Assembly (NCBI GenBank): GCA_965247055.1
Contig: CBDFGE010000001.1
Span: 124,001 to 188,000, forward strand
Direction: 5' to 3'
DNA: 64,000 nt
Origin: CBDFGE01 sp965247055
GTDB taxonomy: Bacteria; Chloroflexota; Dehalococcoidia; Lucifugimonadales; JAGWBF01
Each line of letters starts with the position of its first letter. Position 1 is the stretch's first letter. The translations under genes were made by a program, and so were the position numbers. The notes under the pieces are model-generated. The model was not told the origin of the DNA. It did no database searches and saw nothing but the letters and a program-made list of their open reading frames with translations. Positions 34,688 through 41,653 of the stretch are shown here, piece by piece.

Positions 34688-36256
34688 ATGGAAGGACTGA
34701 CATTGAGTACGAAAGAGCAGAACCGGTTACATATCTTGAACGGAGTATTAGAGCGGCACTGGACGATGAAGGAGGCGGCCCCGCTGCTTGGAGTAAATGA
34801 ACGTCAGGGATGGCGAGTGCTGGCGGCCTATCGTAAGGAAGGGGCCAGAGGAGTGGTGCATAAGAACCGGGGCCGGGTGCCACCCAACGCGACTCCAGAG
34901 ACCATCCAGCAGCAGGTGGCGAGCCTGGCCCAAGAACGCTACGAGGGGATCAACCATACCCATCTGACCGAGTTGCTGGCCGAGCGGGAAGGGGTGATGT
35001 TATCCAGGCCCACGCTAAGGCGAATTCTGGTACGGGCCGGATTGACCAGCCCCCGCCACCGCCGGCCACCACAACATCGGTGTCGCCGACAACGGATGCC
35101 TCAGGAGGGGATGCTGCTCCAATTGGACGGGAGCCACCACCTCTGGCTGGAGGACCGGGGGCCCTGGCTAACGCTGCTGCTGGCGGTGGACGACGCTACC
35201 GGGACGGCACCCTATGCACTATTCCAGGAACAGGAGGATACCCGAGGCTACCTGTCCCTGCTCCAGGGCATCATTGAACGTCGGGGGGTGCCGATGGCGG
35301 TGTACACCGATGGGCATGCCGTCTTTCAGCCACGGCGTCGTCCATCGGACCTATCCCAGGTTCCCGGGAAAGGACCATCAACCCAATGGAGCCGGGCCCT
35401 GGGAGAACTGGGGATCACCCAGATATTGGCCCACAGTCCCGAGGCCAAAGGAAGGGTGGAGCGAGCCAACGGCACCTTCCAGGACAGGCTGGTGGCGGAA
35501 CTTCGTCTGGCTGGCGCTTGCACCCTGGCGGAGGCGAATCAAGTGCTGGCCAAGTTTCTGCCTCGGTTCAACCAGCGCTTCGGGGTGCCTGCGGACCAGG
35601 CGGAGTCGGCCTACCGGCCAGTGAACCCGGAGTTGGACCTGGGTGGCGTGCTGTGCATCAAGGAGTTGCGCAGAGTGGCCAAAGACGACACGGTGCAATA
35701 CCACGGGCGGGCTTTGCAACTCTTTCCCAGTCTGGAGCGCCCCAGCTATGCCGGGGCCCGAGTAGAGGTGCAGGAACGTCTGGATGGTCGTCTGCTGGTG
35801 CGGCATCGGGAGCAGATTCTGACTCCCCAAGAAGCGCCGGCGCTAGCTACTGAACTCCGGGCTCGGGTGACGGCCGGTCCGGTGACAGCGATTCTTCCCG
35901 ACCCGGATCCGACGGACTGGAGGCCCAAGCAACGTATCAGAGCCCCGGTGCTTCTAGGACCCCTGGCTGGCGAGACCATCTGGTATGAGGACGCCGCAAG
36001 GAAGCAGGTCCACCGGGACCTGGTGGTGGCCGGGATGGAGCGGGCGCGGCAGCAGGGCAAGCGCATCGGCCGGCCCTCGGTGAATGAACGCCCGAGTTTG
36101 AGCAGCGATTCGCCGCGGTGGTGCAGCGCATCGGATCGGGAGAGCTTTCCAGAAATCAAGCTGCCAGAGAACTGGGCATCGGCTATGCCACCCTCAAGCG
36201 CCTCCTCCAGGCCTGGGAACAGCCCAACGCCAAGCCATCTATTTCACTTTCGGTGA
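34688..36256 (+). CDS. ISNCY-type DDE transposase with a resolvase-derived C-terminus
   Basis: 522 residues. The N-terminal ~65 residues form a HTH (STKEQNRLHILNGVLERHWTM ... LLGVNERQGWRVLAAYRKEG). The rve/DDE catalytic core has Asp in LLQLDGSHHLWLEDRG (~146), Asp in AVYTDGHAVF (~207) and Glu in AKGRVERANGTFQDRL (~257). After about residue 435 the protein becomes VHRDLVVAGMERARQQGKRIGRPSVNE, a linker typical of serine-recombinase C-termini, and then runs out of frame into low-complexity residues. So the present stop is the result of a 1-bp frameshift. The core appears intact and could still be active. Confidence 0.88.
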   Translation: MEGLTLSTKEQNRLHILNGVLERHWTMKEAAPLLGVNERQGWRVLAAYRKEGARGVVHKNRGRVPPNATPETIQQQVASLAQERYEGINHTHLTELLAEREGVMLSRPTLRRILVRAGLTSPRHRRPPQHRCRRQRMPQEGMLLQLDGSHHLWLEDRGPWLTLLLAVDDATGTAPYALFQEQEDTRGYLSLLQGIIERRGVPMAVYTDGHAVFQPRRRPSDLSQVPGKGPSTQWSRALGELGITQILAHSPEAKGRVERANGTFQDRLVAELRLAGACTLAEANQVLAKFLPRFNQRFGVPADQAESAYRPVNPELDLGGVLCIKELRRVAKDDTVQYHGRALQLFPSLERPSYAGARVEVQERLDGRLLVRHREQILTPQEAPALATELRARVTAGPVTAILPDPDPTDWRPKQRIRAPVLLGPLAGETIWYEDAARKQVHRDLVVAGMERARQQGKRIGRPSVNERPSLSSDSPRWCSASDRESFPEIKLPENWASAMPPSSASSRPGNSPTPSHLFHFR

Positions 36257-36282
36257 AACCAAGCAGCGGTAAGGACTACTGA
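36005..36282 (+). pseudogene. Serine recombinase (resolvase) C-terminal fragment, frameshifted
   Basis: The sequence VAGMERARQQGKRIGRPSVNER is in the transposase frame. Beyond about 36090 the resolvase homology continues in a different frame as EFEQRFAAVVQRIGSGELSR followed by NQAARELGIGYATLKRLLQA, ending at the TGA at 36280-36282. Restoring one G in CGCCCGAGTTT (to CCG GAG TTT) would join both parts. This is the HTH_7 DNA-binding tail of Tn3-type resolvases, without the catalytic N-terminal domain. It either was captured by the element or was part of a longer transposase-resolvase reading frame. Confidence 0.8.
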
Positions 36283-36303
36283 CATTTTCGGTGAACAACG
36301 ACA
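36276..36303 (-). repeat. Right terminal inverted repeat of the ISNCY-like element
   Basis: Read on the minus strand it begins TGTCGTTGTTC and ends TGTCAGTAG, matching the left end at 20 of 28 positions. Confidence 0.75.
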
Positions 36304-36309
36304 ACAGGG
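36304..36309. repeat. Target-site duplication, right copy (ISNCY-like)
   Basis: ACAGGG directly after the right terminal repeat; identical to 34626-34631. Confidence 0.88.
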
Positions 36310-36813
36310 CCCTTTCCGCCAGGCCGGATATTATGTTAATGATCCGTCCCCGTCCCCCCAGAACCATCCGCCTTCCCACCGCCCGGCACGTCACGTAGAC
36401 GGTCGTCACGTTCCGCCGCATCACGGCCTCGAACTCGCCGAGAGTGACCTGGTCGAAGGGTCTGGCGAACTCCGTGCGAAAATCGTTCACCAGTACATCC
36501 AACCGGCCCCATCGGGAGATGACGTCGTCCAGGGCCGCCTCCACGTCACCCTCTATGGAGGCATCACAAACGCTACCGAAGGCCTGACCTCCCAGCTTCC
36601 CTACCCTCTCCACCACCTCCTTCATGAGCTCGCGCCGCGCCGCCATGACGTAGACGCTGGCGCCGGCCTCGGCCAGCACCTCAGCCAGATAGGGGGTAAA
36701 CTCGTTGCCCTCTCCGGCCAGGACAGCCACTTTGTCGGTCAGCCTGTACTCTTCCAGGAGGGGCATCCTCGTCTCCTCGCTAACGGCGGTGCTCGACCAC
36801 GGCACGGCCGGGA

Positions 36814-37629
36814 CTAGTCGCCGGGCTGAATCCCCAGGGGGGTCAGCGGCGCGTGTCCCGTCGGTGCGTAGCCTGCCGCCAGCCCCCCTCCATCCAGAGT
36901 AAGCATCTCGCCGTTCATGTAGTCCGAGGCGTCGGAGGCCAGGAAAACGGCGATGGGGCCGATGTCTCCCGGCTCCCCCAGCCTGCCGGTGGGTATCACC
37001 TCCCCCGACCTGGGCAGGCTGTCCCGCATGGCCTCGGTCCCGCGAGTGGGTATGAACCCCGGCACAATGGTGTTGGCCGTCACGCCGTAGCGGGCCAGGC
37101 TCATGGCGAGGGTGCGGGTCAGCTGTACCATGCCCCCCTTGCTGCGCGTATATACGTATATGTCACGCCCACCCCTGAGGCCAAACCCGGAGGCCACGTT
37201 GATTATTTTCCCGCTACCCCGTTCCACCATGTGTTTGGCCACCGCCCGGGAGCAGTAAGAGGCGCCGCTCAAGTTCGTTTCCAGACCCGACCGCCACTCT
37301 TCGTCGCTTATATCCCATATAGGCCGGGGAGATTCCCCGGTCCGACCGGCATTGTTGATCAGCACGTCTACCTTGCCGAACCGGTCCAGGGCCCGGGCCA
37401 CCATGCCGTCCACCTGCGGGGAGTCGGTGACATCGGTTGAAACCGCCAGGGCGTGCCTTCCCAGTCCCTCCACCTCCCGGACCGTCTCTTCGATGGGCTG
37501 CCGCCTCCGGGCTGCTATTACCAGGTCGGCCCCGGCCCTGGCCAGGGAGCGCACCATGGCCCTGCCCAGCCCAGTGCCCCCGCCGGTGACAACCACTACC
37601 TTCCCGTCGAGACTCAACCGCTGCAGCAA
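36814..37629 (-). CDS. Short-chain dehydrogenase/reductase (canonical)
   Basis: 271 residues. Classical SDR oxidoreductase: the cofactor motif VVTGGGTGLGRAMV, STDVTD, NNAGRTGE, the catalytic Ser in NVASGFG and Tyr/Lys in YVYTRSKGG are all present. The Arg pair after the second strand (IAARRR) suggests NADP(H) preference, an inference. The C-terminus extends about 25 residues past the usual LTLDGGG end. It is followed in the same direction by the interrupted SDR and preceded by birA 3 bp away. Substrate unknown; the nearby MaoC-like genes suggest acyl-thioester or fatty-acid chemistry. Confidence 0.9.
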   Translation of the reverse strand: MLQRLSLDGKVVVVTGGGTGLGRAMVRSLARAGADLVIAARRRQPIEETVREVEGLGRHALAVSTDVTDSPQVDGMVARALDRFGKVDVLINNAGRTGESPRPIWDISDEEWRSGLETNLSGASYCSRAVAKHMVERGSGKIINVASGFGLRGGRDIYVYTRSKGGMVQLTRTLAMSLARYGVTANTIVPGFIPTRGTEAMRDSLPRSGEVIPTGRLGEPGDIGPIAVFLASDASDYMNGEMLTLDGGGLAAGYAPTGHAPLTPLGIQPGD

Positions 37630-37632
37630 CCT

Positions 37633-38481
37633 CTACTCCCCGCCTCCGGCAACCGTGCCCGCCGTGACTTCGCCAGCGGGGAGGGTTACCAAAGTGCCAT
37701 CCGCCTGGCGCAGCATAAGGTTCCCCAAGTCATCCACATCCTCGGCATAGCCGGCGTACACGTCCTCTCCCCACCGCACTTGCACCTCTCTTCCCAGCGT
37801 CTCCAGAAGGCCTCGCCACTCCGCCATCACCTGCTCAAGACTCCCATCTCCCAAGGACCGGGCGGGGGCGCTCGCGTGCGGACCTCCGTTGATCCCCCTG
37901 AGGGGCAGGTATAGCTTGTCCACCTCCTGGAGGAGGTTTCGCAGGAGGGCCTCCCGCCCTACCTCGGTGCCCGCCTCTAGGTGCAGGCTGGTGGCTATGT
38001 CCGCCAGGCCATCCACCACGGAAAGGTCGAGGGCAACGTTTATACCAATACCCACTATCGCGTACCGGACCGAGTCTCCCAGAAGCGAGCTCTCCACCAA
38101 GACACCGCACACCTTCTTCCCGCCTAGCCGGACGTCGTTGGGCCACTTAATGGTGGGCCTCAGGCCTATCGTCTTTCTGATGGCCCGTGCCATCGCGACC
38201 CCCGATACGATGCTGAGGTACTGGAGCGCCTGGCGCGAGGGGCGCAGCACAATAGAGAGGTAGAGGTTCCCCTCTTGGGTAACCCAGACCCGGTCGAAAC
38301 GGCCTCGCGCGGCCGTCTGCTCCTCTGCCAGGACCACCGTACCGTCCTCGGCGCCTTCTAAGGCCAGGCGCGCCGCCTCGTCCATGGTCGACGAGACCCT
38401 CCGGAAATAGAGGACCCGCCGGCCCACGACGCGGGTGTAGAGACCTTCCCTCAACATGCCGGCCACGACGTTCCTGGGCAA
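37633..38481 (-). CDS. birA: Biotin--[acetyl-CoA-carboxylase] ligase
   Basis: 282 residues, TTG start with GGAGGTAGG upstream. Attaches biotin to carboxyl-carrier proteins. Catalytic core: STMDEAARLALEGAEDGTVVLAEEQTAARGRFDRVW (biotinoyl-AMP loop), NLYLSIVLRP, KWPNDVRLGGKKVCGVLVES with the key Lys, and GIGINVAL. The C-terminal BPL domain (VRWGEDVYAGYAEDVDDLGNLML) is present. There is no N-terminal HTH, so it is a class I ligase without repressor function. Confidence 0.94.
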   Translation of the reverse strand: MPRNVVAGMLREGLYTRVVGRRVLYFRRVSSTMDEAARLALEGAEDGTVVLAEEQTAARGRFDRVWVTQEGNLYLSIVLRPSRQALQYLSIVSGVAMARAIRKTIGLRPTIKWPNDVRLGGKKVCGVLVESSLLGDSVRYAIVGIGINVALDLSVVDGLADIATSLHLEAGTEVGREALLRNLLQEVDKLYLPLRGINGGPHASAPARSLGDGSLEQVMAEWRGLLETLGREVQVRWGEDVYAGYAEDVDDLGNLMLRQADGTLVTLPAGEVTAGTVAGGGE

Positions 38482-38520
38482 CCTACCTCCTCCACAAGCC
38501 GGGGAGCAGCGACCCTGGCC

Positions 38521-38958
38521 CTAGCGTCCGCGGCTGGGAAGGGCCAGTATGGCCTTCCCACCTATCATCTGCCCGCGGTCCTCAGTGGACAGAATCACAT
38601 CGCACTCCACCAGGTGCTCCCCTCCATCCACCCGCATGTCGGTCACCACGGCCGTGATGACGACGGGCTTGTGGAACACCGGCTGCCGGAACACCACGTC
38701 CAGATGTTTGAGGGACACGGTGGGAGACCAGTCGGTGAGGAGCTGGGCCATCATGGCCATGCTCATTATCCCCGGCACGATACGGCCGGACAGACCTACC
38801 CTCTTCGCCTCATCCTCGTCCAGGAACCGATTGGGTCTGGGGCTGCCTCGTACACGGCAGAAGGTCGCCACCGCCTCTTCGGAGATGTCCTTGTGCAGCG
38901 GGCCGATCTCATCGCCCAGATCCACGTCCTCGTAGTAACGTACGACGTTTTCGGCCAT
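38521..38958 (-). CDS. MaoC-like hot-dog protein (HadB-like position)
   Basis: 145 residues, ATG with GGGAG upstream. Single hot-dog domain: YYEDVDLGDEIGPLHKDISEEAVATF, then LDEDEAKRVGLSGRIVPGIMSMAMMAQLLTDW and LKHLDVVFRQPVFHKPVVITAVV. The R-hydratase motif GDxNPxHxD reads GSPRPNRFLD, so the catalytic Asp and His are not evident. It lies 4 bp downstream of the second MaoC-like gene, and the two probably form a heterodimer like HadAB/HTD hydratases. Substrate likely an acyl thioester, but activity is uncertain. Confidence 0.8.
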   Translation of the reverse strand: MAENVVRYYEDVDLGDEIGPLHKDISEEAVATFCRVRGSPRPNRFLDEDEAKRVGLSGRIVPGIMSMAMMAQLLTDWSPTVSLKHLDVVFRQPVFHKPVVITAVVTDMRVDGGEHLVECDVILSTEDRGQMIGGKAILALPSRGR

Positions 38959-38962
38959 CTCC

Positions 38963-39406
38963 CTACTCCCTGGCCGCGTATGATTCTTGGACAGAGGCTA
39001 CTCTCTCGCCCCTCTGGTTGGCGAAGATCGTCTCGAAAACGATAAAGACCATCGTGCCGGAGCGCCCTGTCTTGGGGTAAACCTCCTTCAAATAGGAGGA
39101 GGCCATCATGGAGTCCCCCGCCAGGATGGGAGCCAGTGGCTCCACGATCTGCCCCGCGTGGAACCGCGCATTTCCAAACTTCAGGTTGATGTCCGGTATC
39201 GTCTCTTCCCGCAAAAAGATAGTGCACAGGGTTGCGGGCGCCACCACCGTGGGGTGTCCCGCCTTCCTGGCTGCATCCTCGTCCAGGTAGATGGGGTTCG
39301 TCTCTCCCACGGCGAGACAGTAGTCCCGGATCAGCTCCTTGGTAATCTCGAAGGGTCCTGCCCGGTGCTCCTTGCCCAGGAGGGAGCGGTCGTACTCCAG
39401 GTCCAT
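38963..39406 (-). CDS. MaoC N-terminal-domain-like hot-dog protein (HadA-like)
   Basis: About 147 residues from the ATG at 39406 (GGAGG 12 bp upstream); a longer in-frame reading to 39493 has low-complexity sequence and is unlikely. Hot-dog fold of the FAS1_DH/MaoC-N type: GPFEITKELIRDYCLAVGETNPIYLDEDAARKAGHPTVVAPATL, with Tyr in place of the hydratase His (NPIYLD). In mycobacterial HadA-type subunits this copy is non-catalytic and shapes the substrate pocket. Paired with the following MaoC-like gene, 4 bp away. Confidence 0.8.
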   Translation of the reverse strand: MDLEYDRSLLGKEHRAGPFEITKELIRDYCLAVGETNPIYLDEDAARKAGHPTVVAPATLCTIFLREETIPDINLKFGNARFHAGQIVEPLAPILAGDSMMASSYLKEVYPKTGRSGTMVFIVFETIFANQRGERVASVQESYAARE

Positions 39407-39544
39407 TGACGCTGGTAGCCTCCTCAGATGGTCTCGGCCAGAGCCGCAGCTACTCGATGGGGCTGGCGCTTGCCTCGTGCTAGGCCGGACCACGGCAGCG
39501 GCCGCGCCTACCGGCGTCAGCGACGGCCCCTCCAGGCAAGATGG

Positions 39545-40228
39545 CTAGTGCTCGCGGAAGCTCGCCTCTGTGGTCTCCTCCAGGCGCAACGGGGCGAACT
39601 CCCCGTGGAGCAGAGCCTCCACCAGGTCCTGCTCGCTGCGAATGGCCCCCGGGAAGGATGTCAGGCATGCCCCGATGGAGCTAACCAGATGGGCATCGCT
39701 GCCGGCGATCCCCATGTAGCCCCGGTTCGCCGCCAACTCCATCCCCCTTTCGTTCTCCCCCCTGCGGCTGCCCCCGTTTAGGGTCTCCACGATGCTAAGG
39801 CCGGGAAACTCCACGCCCCTGTCCATGAACTCGCAGAGCCCGATGCCGGCCCTGCCTGGATGGGCCGGCACAGCGATGGCGCCGCGCCGCGCCGCCTCTT
39901 CTACAAGCTGGAACGAGTCGATGGCCACGTCGGAGAAGTCAACGGAGCCGAGCAGTCCGTCGCTGACACCGTACACCAGGAAGTGGCCGTGCAGCGTGTC
40001 CAGCTCAGACCCCTTCAGCACCAGCACCCCGTACTGTCGTGCCAAGCCCGAATAGTCGATAGCCTTGTCGAACTTGCGGTGCTCCGTGAGAACGATGCCA
40101 TCGATGGAATAGCCACGCTTTCTGAGCACCTGTATCCACTTCAAGTACTGCTCGACCGTCGCTCGGGAGTCGTCCGAGGAGACGGAGTGGCTGTGCATGT
40201 CTATCAGGGTCCGGCCCGTTTCGAGCAC
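39545..40228 (-). CDS. PHP-domain metal-dependent phosphoesterase
   Basis: 227 residues with GTG at 40228 as start (an ATG at 40198 begins MHSHSVSSDDS and is a good alternative). The four PHP motifs are visible: DMHSHSVSSDDSRATVEQYL, VLTEHRKFDKAIDY, VPAHPGRAG and IAGSDAHLVSSIG, giving a trinuclear metal site. Similar small PHP proteins hydrolyse nucleoside 3',5'-bisphosphates or other phosphoesters; specificity is unknown. It lies just downstream of the RNase P RNA gene on the same strand. Confidence 0.88.
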   Translation of the reverse strand: MLETGRTLIDMHSHSVSSDDSRATVEQYLKWIQVLRKRGYSIDGIVLTEHRKFDKAIDYSGLARQYGVLVLKGSELDTLHGHFLVYGVSDGLLGSVDFSDVAIDSFQLVEEAARRGAIAVPAHPGRAGIGLCEFMDRGVEFPGLSIVETLNGGSRRGENERGMELAANRGYMGIAGSDAHLVSSIGACLTSFPGAIRSEQDLVEALLHGEFAPLRLEETTEASFREH

Positions 40229-40322
40229 CTCCTGGCGAGGAACAACGCCCCCGGTATCGAGGGTTGTTGAGATACACCCTGGGACGCCTTGCTAAGGCGA
40301 TTCGCCGGTAAATATCGGGGAG

Positions 40323-40748
40323 TGAGGCAGGCCTGTAAGCCGGGTTCTGTGTCCCCATGGTCGAAGCATCGACGCCCGTAGGCGCGATCACCCGCCCTTT
40401 GGGAGCGGTGACCATCTCTCTAGGCCCGCCGTTGCCGACGGACTCAAGCGGCCAACCCGGGGACGGGCCAGGCACCCATAGTCCCCCTATTTGGCCTTGC
40501 TCCAGGTGGGGTTTAGCCACCGCCGTGTCACCACGGCCGGCCGGACGCTCTTACCGTCCGTTTTCAACCTTACCGCGCCGGCCCGAAGGCCGCCGTGGCG
40601 GTGTGGTTTCTGTGCCACTTTCCGTCCCCCGGATGATGTATCCCACCATCCGGGGGCCTGGGCGTTACCCAGCACCCTGCCCGGTGGAGCCCGGACTTTC
40701 CTCTCCCCCGACCTTGCGGGGCAGCGGTCACCCGGCCTGCCCTATCCC
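40323..40748 (-). ncRNA. rnpB: RNase P RNA, bacterial type A-like
   Basis: About 426 nt. The 5'-proximal universal segment GAGGAAAGTCCGGGCTCC is present on the minus strand (40686-40703 on plus), and the 3' universal segment AGAACCCGGCTTACAG lies at 40333-40348. The terminal stem P1 forms from GGCAGGC near 40740 and GCCTGCC near 40325. The RNA subunit of RNase P removes 5' leaders from pre-tRNAs. A strong promoter lies immediately upstream. End positions are estimated to within about 10 nt. Confidence 0.93.
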
Positions 40749-40754
40749 AAGAGC

Positions 40755-40783
40755 ACTCTAGCATATCCCCCTGAGAGGGTCAA
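40755..40783 (-). promoter_or_regulatory. rnpB promoter
   Basis: Minus strand: -35 TTGACC (40778-40783), 17-bp spacer ending TGC, -10 TAGAGT (40755-40760). It predicts a transcript start near 40748, agreeing with the RNA's 5' end. Confidence 0.65.
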
Positions 40784-40803
40784 GCTGGCCCGATTCGTGG
40801 CGC

Positions 40804-41517
40804 CTAGCTCACGTAGAGTATCCGTCCGCAACTGTTGCACAGTACCCGCTCGCGGCCCCCACGAGCCCGCTGGAGCTGGTGAGTCGGAAGGGCCATGCGG
40901 CAGCCTCTGCACAGGCCTCGCTCCACTTTGGCGATGGCCTGGCCTCCCTTGGCCGACCTCAGACCCTCGTAAAGTTTCAGCTCCTGCTGTCCCATAGCCG
41001 AGGCCAGCTCCCCCCGGCGCGTTTCCAGGTCAGCCACCTCATCCGCAAGCCTTTGCCGCTCCCTTACGAGCTCCCCCTGACTGACGCGCCACTCTTCCTC
41101 GGCCCGGGCAAGCTCCTTCTCCAGGGACCGAAGCGTCTCCTGCGCCTCCTCCAGTCCCACCATCGACTCCAGAAGCTGGTCGTCCAAACCCTTCATCTGG
41201 ATCTTCAGAGACGCCGCCTCCCGTTCGTGGCCCTCAATCTCCCGAAGATTCGTCACTTCACCGCCGTATAGCCTGGCCTCCACCTGTTGGATCTTTTCTC
41301 TCACGGACCCGGCGTCCAACTCCCTGGCCCGTTGCGCGAGGCGCAAGGCGTTGAGGAACGCCCGTCTATCCGCGCGCTCCTGGGTCAGCCTGTCCAGCTC
41401 CACCCGGTCTCCCAGATGGCCGTCTATCGAGGAGATCCTGCCTTTGCGCCAGTCGATCTCAACGTCCACCTCTTGAAGGTCGTACATCTGCCTGACGGTG
41501 GTCATCACCGACACCAA
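40804..41517 (-). CDS. C4-type zinc-ribbon coiled-coil protein (CdsZ-like)
   Basis: 237 residues read from TTG at 41517; an ATG at 41505 (MTTVRQMYDLQEVD) is equally plausible. Residues ~15-185 are heptad-rich coiled coil (LYGGEVTNLREIEGHEREAASLK, LRSLEKELARAEEEW). The C-terminal ~45 residues are a zinc ribbon with CRGC and CNSCGRILYV. This is the architecture of the widespread zf-RING_7 family, sometimes called CdsZ; its cellular role is unclear, with nucleic acid binding suggested. It has its own consensus promoter at 41550-41578 and is followed on the same strand by rnpB. Confidence 0.85.
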   Translation of the reverse strand: MVSVMTTVRQMYDLQEVDVEIDWRKGRISSIDGHLGDRVELDRLTQERADRRAFLNALRLAQRARELDAGSVREKIQQVEARLYGGEVTNLREIEGHEREAASLKIQMKGLDDQLLESMVGLEEAQETLRSLEKELARAEEEWRVSQGELVRERQRLADEVADLETRRGELASAMGQQELKLYEGLRSAKGGQAIAKVERGLCRGCRMALPTHQLQRARGGRERVLCNSCGRILYVS

Positions 41518-41549
41518 GCCAACTAGGGATGAAATTAGGCCTGGTTAGG

Positions 41550-41578
41550 ATTGTAGGTAGGGCTCGGGCGATTGTCAA
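41550..41578 (-). promoter_or_regulatory. Promoter of the zinc-ribbon gene
   Basis: Minus strand: perfect -35 TTGACA (41573-41578), 17-bp spacer, -10 TACAAT (41550-41555). The predicted transcript start is near 41543, giving a short leader before 41517/41505. Confidence 0.65.
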
Positions 41579-41592
41579 CGGGCGGTAAGCGG

Positions 41593-41621
41593 GTGCAATG
41601 AAGATAGATACATGATAAAAT
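41593..41621 (+). promoter_or_regulatory. Promoter of the cysS-GT2 fusion gene
   Basis: Extended -10 TGATAAAAT (TAAAAT at 41616-41621) with a weak -35 (GTGCAA, 17-bp spacer). It would start transcription near 41628, which places the ATG at 41612 outside the transcript and favours the TTG at 41654. Confidence 0.5.
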
Positions 41622-41653
41622 CTGTCTGGAGTCGCCTGGCGAGGGGCAAATTG

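Larger units (their letters stand above)
34632..36303 (+). mobile_element. ISNCY-like insertion sequence, 1,672 bp, with 6-bp target duplication
   Basis: The boundaries are fixed by the 6-bp direct repeat ACAGGG at 34626-34631 and 36304-36309 and by frame restoration in the disrupted SDR gene. Imperfect terminal inverted repeats of 28 bp (20 matches) lie at 34633-34660 and 36276-36303, both ending in TGTCAGTAG. Further copies of TGTCAGT occur at 34679 and, inverted, at 34696, probably subterminal transposase sites. It carries one transposase gene plus a serine-recombinase-like tail. The transposase type (Mu-like DDE with the N-terminal LSTKEQ ... HTH) matches the heterogeneous ISNCY group; the subgroup was not determined. 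Confidence 0.9.
34327..36766 (-). pseudogene. Short-chain dehydrogenase-like gene split by an IS element
   Basis: Two fragments of one gene: the N-terminal part (36766 down to 36304; ATG with a purine-rich GAGGAGACGAGG upstream) and the C-terminal part (34631 down to 34327). Removing the IS and one copy of the 6-bp duplication restores one continuous frame of 253 codons plus stop, reading ...GLAERALWNSAAFCASQGAV... across the join. The fold is SDR, but the cofactor motif TGxxxGxG reads AGEGNEFTP, NNAG reads NDFR, and the catalytic YxxxK reads FCASQ, so it was probably not a standard dehydrogenase even before insertion. A canonical SDR lies 47 bp upstream in the same direction. Confidence 0.88.

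Noticed and set aside
40336..40761. Open frames within 40.3-40.8 kb on either strand
   Set aside because: The segment has the universal 5' and 3' motifs and closing stem of RNase P RNA, so the frames are incidental.
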